From Nocardioides conyzicola (GTDB lineage: Bacteria; Actinomycetota; Actinomycetes; Propionibacteriales; Nocardioidaceae): DNA of 64,000 nucleotides. Positions 63,684 through 64,000 of the stretch are shown one piece after another. Where the stretch lies: contig NZ_BAABKM010000005.1 in assembly GCF_039543825.1 (NCBI RefSeq), forward strand, positions 124,001-188,000, given 5' to 3'. How positions within the stretch are numbered: position 1 is the first letter of the stretch; each line of letters starts with the position of its first letter. The notes below the pieces were generated by a model. It was given only the letters and a program-made list of their open reading frames with translations, ran no database searches and was not told the DNA's origin. A program made the position numbers and the translations under genes.

Positions 63684-64000
63684 ATGAGTGACCTGACGAC
63701 ATTGCTGGCCCGCGCCCAGGAGATCTCCTCCGACGCCGAGCGCGTGACCCAGGCCCACCTGCGGAAGGTGACGCTGCCCTCCATCAACGGGCAGGGCGCG
63801 GGCGTGATGGGCCTGATCACCCTCGACAACGGCGAGGACCACACCAAGCCCAACACCTTCGGGCCGCGCTCGCTGATCGCGCTCAACACGGCGATCGACG
63901 CGGCCCTGGCGGACGACGAGGTCACCTCGATCGGCGTCACCGGCAAGCCGTTCATCCTCGCGGCCGGCGCCGACCTGACGTCGATCGCCGGCGGCGGCGC
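63684..64000 (+). CDS. fadB: FadB alpha subunit, N-terminal part (truncated by window end)
   Basis: The first 105 residues are visible and the frame is open to base 64000. VMGLITLDNGEDHTKPNTFGP and GVTGKPFILAAGADLTSIAG are the crotonase (hydratase) start of the FadB/Rv0860-type enoyl-CoA hydratase/3-hydroxyacyl-CoA dehydrogenase. The dehydrogenase domain lies outside the window. ATG 63684 is one base after the FadA stop, so the two form the usual FadA-FadB pair. Confidence 0.92.
   Translation, partial: MSDLTTLLARAQEISSDAERVTQAHLRKVTLPSINGQGAGVMGLITLDNGEDHTKPNTFGPRSLIALNTAIDAALADDEVTSIGVTGKPFILAAGADLTSIAGGG

Overview
The window is very GC-rich, densely coding actinobacterial DNA. It uses many GTG and some TTG starts, ATGA/GTGA start-stop overlaps, and many genes with no ribosome binding site whose start codon lies 6-7 bases after a TANNNT -10 element (leaderless transcripts). 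The gene set (KstR, an mce4-type Mce locus, HMwFabG/HtdX, F420-type Ddn-like protein, a conservon, LigB) points to a Nocardioidaceae/Mycobacteriales-like soil actinomycete; Nocardioides or a close relative is my inference. No rRNA, tRNA, CRISPR array, insertion sequence or prophage was seen.

Layout. 1-552: the end of a His-rich protein, a strong hairpin and a DUF1905 gene. 549-8620: steroid/lipid block A, with a fused FadE34-like acyl-CoA dehydrogenase, a tandem DUF3558-like membrane-anchored protein, an uncharacterised glycosyltransferase/methyltransferase/alpha-toroid operon, and the divergent sterol repressor gene kstR. 8644-14841: a PgaC/PgaD-like exopolysaccharide operon with two flavoprotein-type partners, a Tat-exported sulfatase and a PPOX protein. 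14852-27766: the sterol import and oxidation block, with two SDRs, a [3Fe-4S] ferredoxin and a ferredoxin reductase in one operon, then yrbE4AB-mce4ABCDEF plus two Mce-associated proteins in a second operon. 27964-35353: mixed housekeeping genes ending in uvrB. 35466-39387: a complete conservon cvnABCD. 39422-42982: phospholipase D-type synthase, GAF-ANTAR and STAS regulators and an AlkA-type glycosylase. 43036-44983: an isomerase-type crotonase, a hydrolase, and a scar of two gene fragments. 44972-48896: FEN-like nuclease, App1 phosphatase, ATP-dependent ligase and a free-standing GyrA-like segment. 48897-53346: a palindrome-rich TetR promoter and the fadA2/fabG4/htdX fatty-acid block. 53305-62259: secreted proteins, transporters, HxlR regulator and tandem TesB thioesterases. 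62456-64000: fadA and the start of fadB.

How it fits together. Six sites match or nearly match the KstR operator TNNAACNNGTTNNA. They lie upstream of the FadE34-like gene, between the glycosyltransferase operon and kstR, upstream of the FNR-ferredoxin-SDR operon, upstream of yrbE4A (two sites) and over the -10 of the crotonase gene. Together these form a local sterol-catabolism regulon: Mce4 imports the substrate, SDRs with their own redox chain oxidise it, and FadE/crotonase/thiolase enzymes carry out side-chain beta-oxidation. The least explained member is the glycosyltransferase-methyltransferase-toroid operon, which is the best candidate here for an undescribed system.
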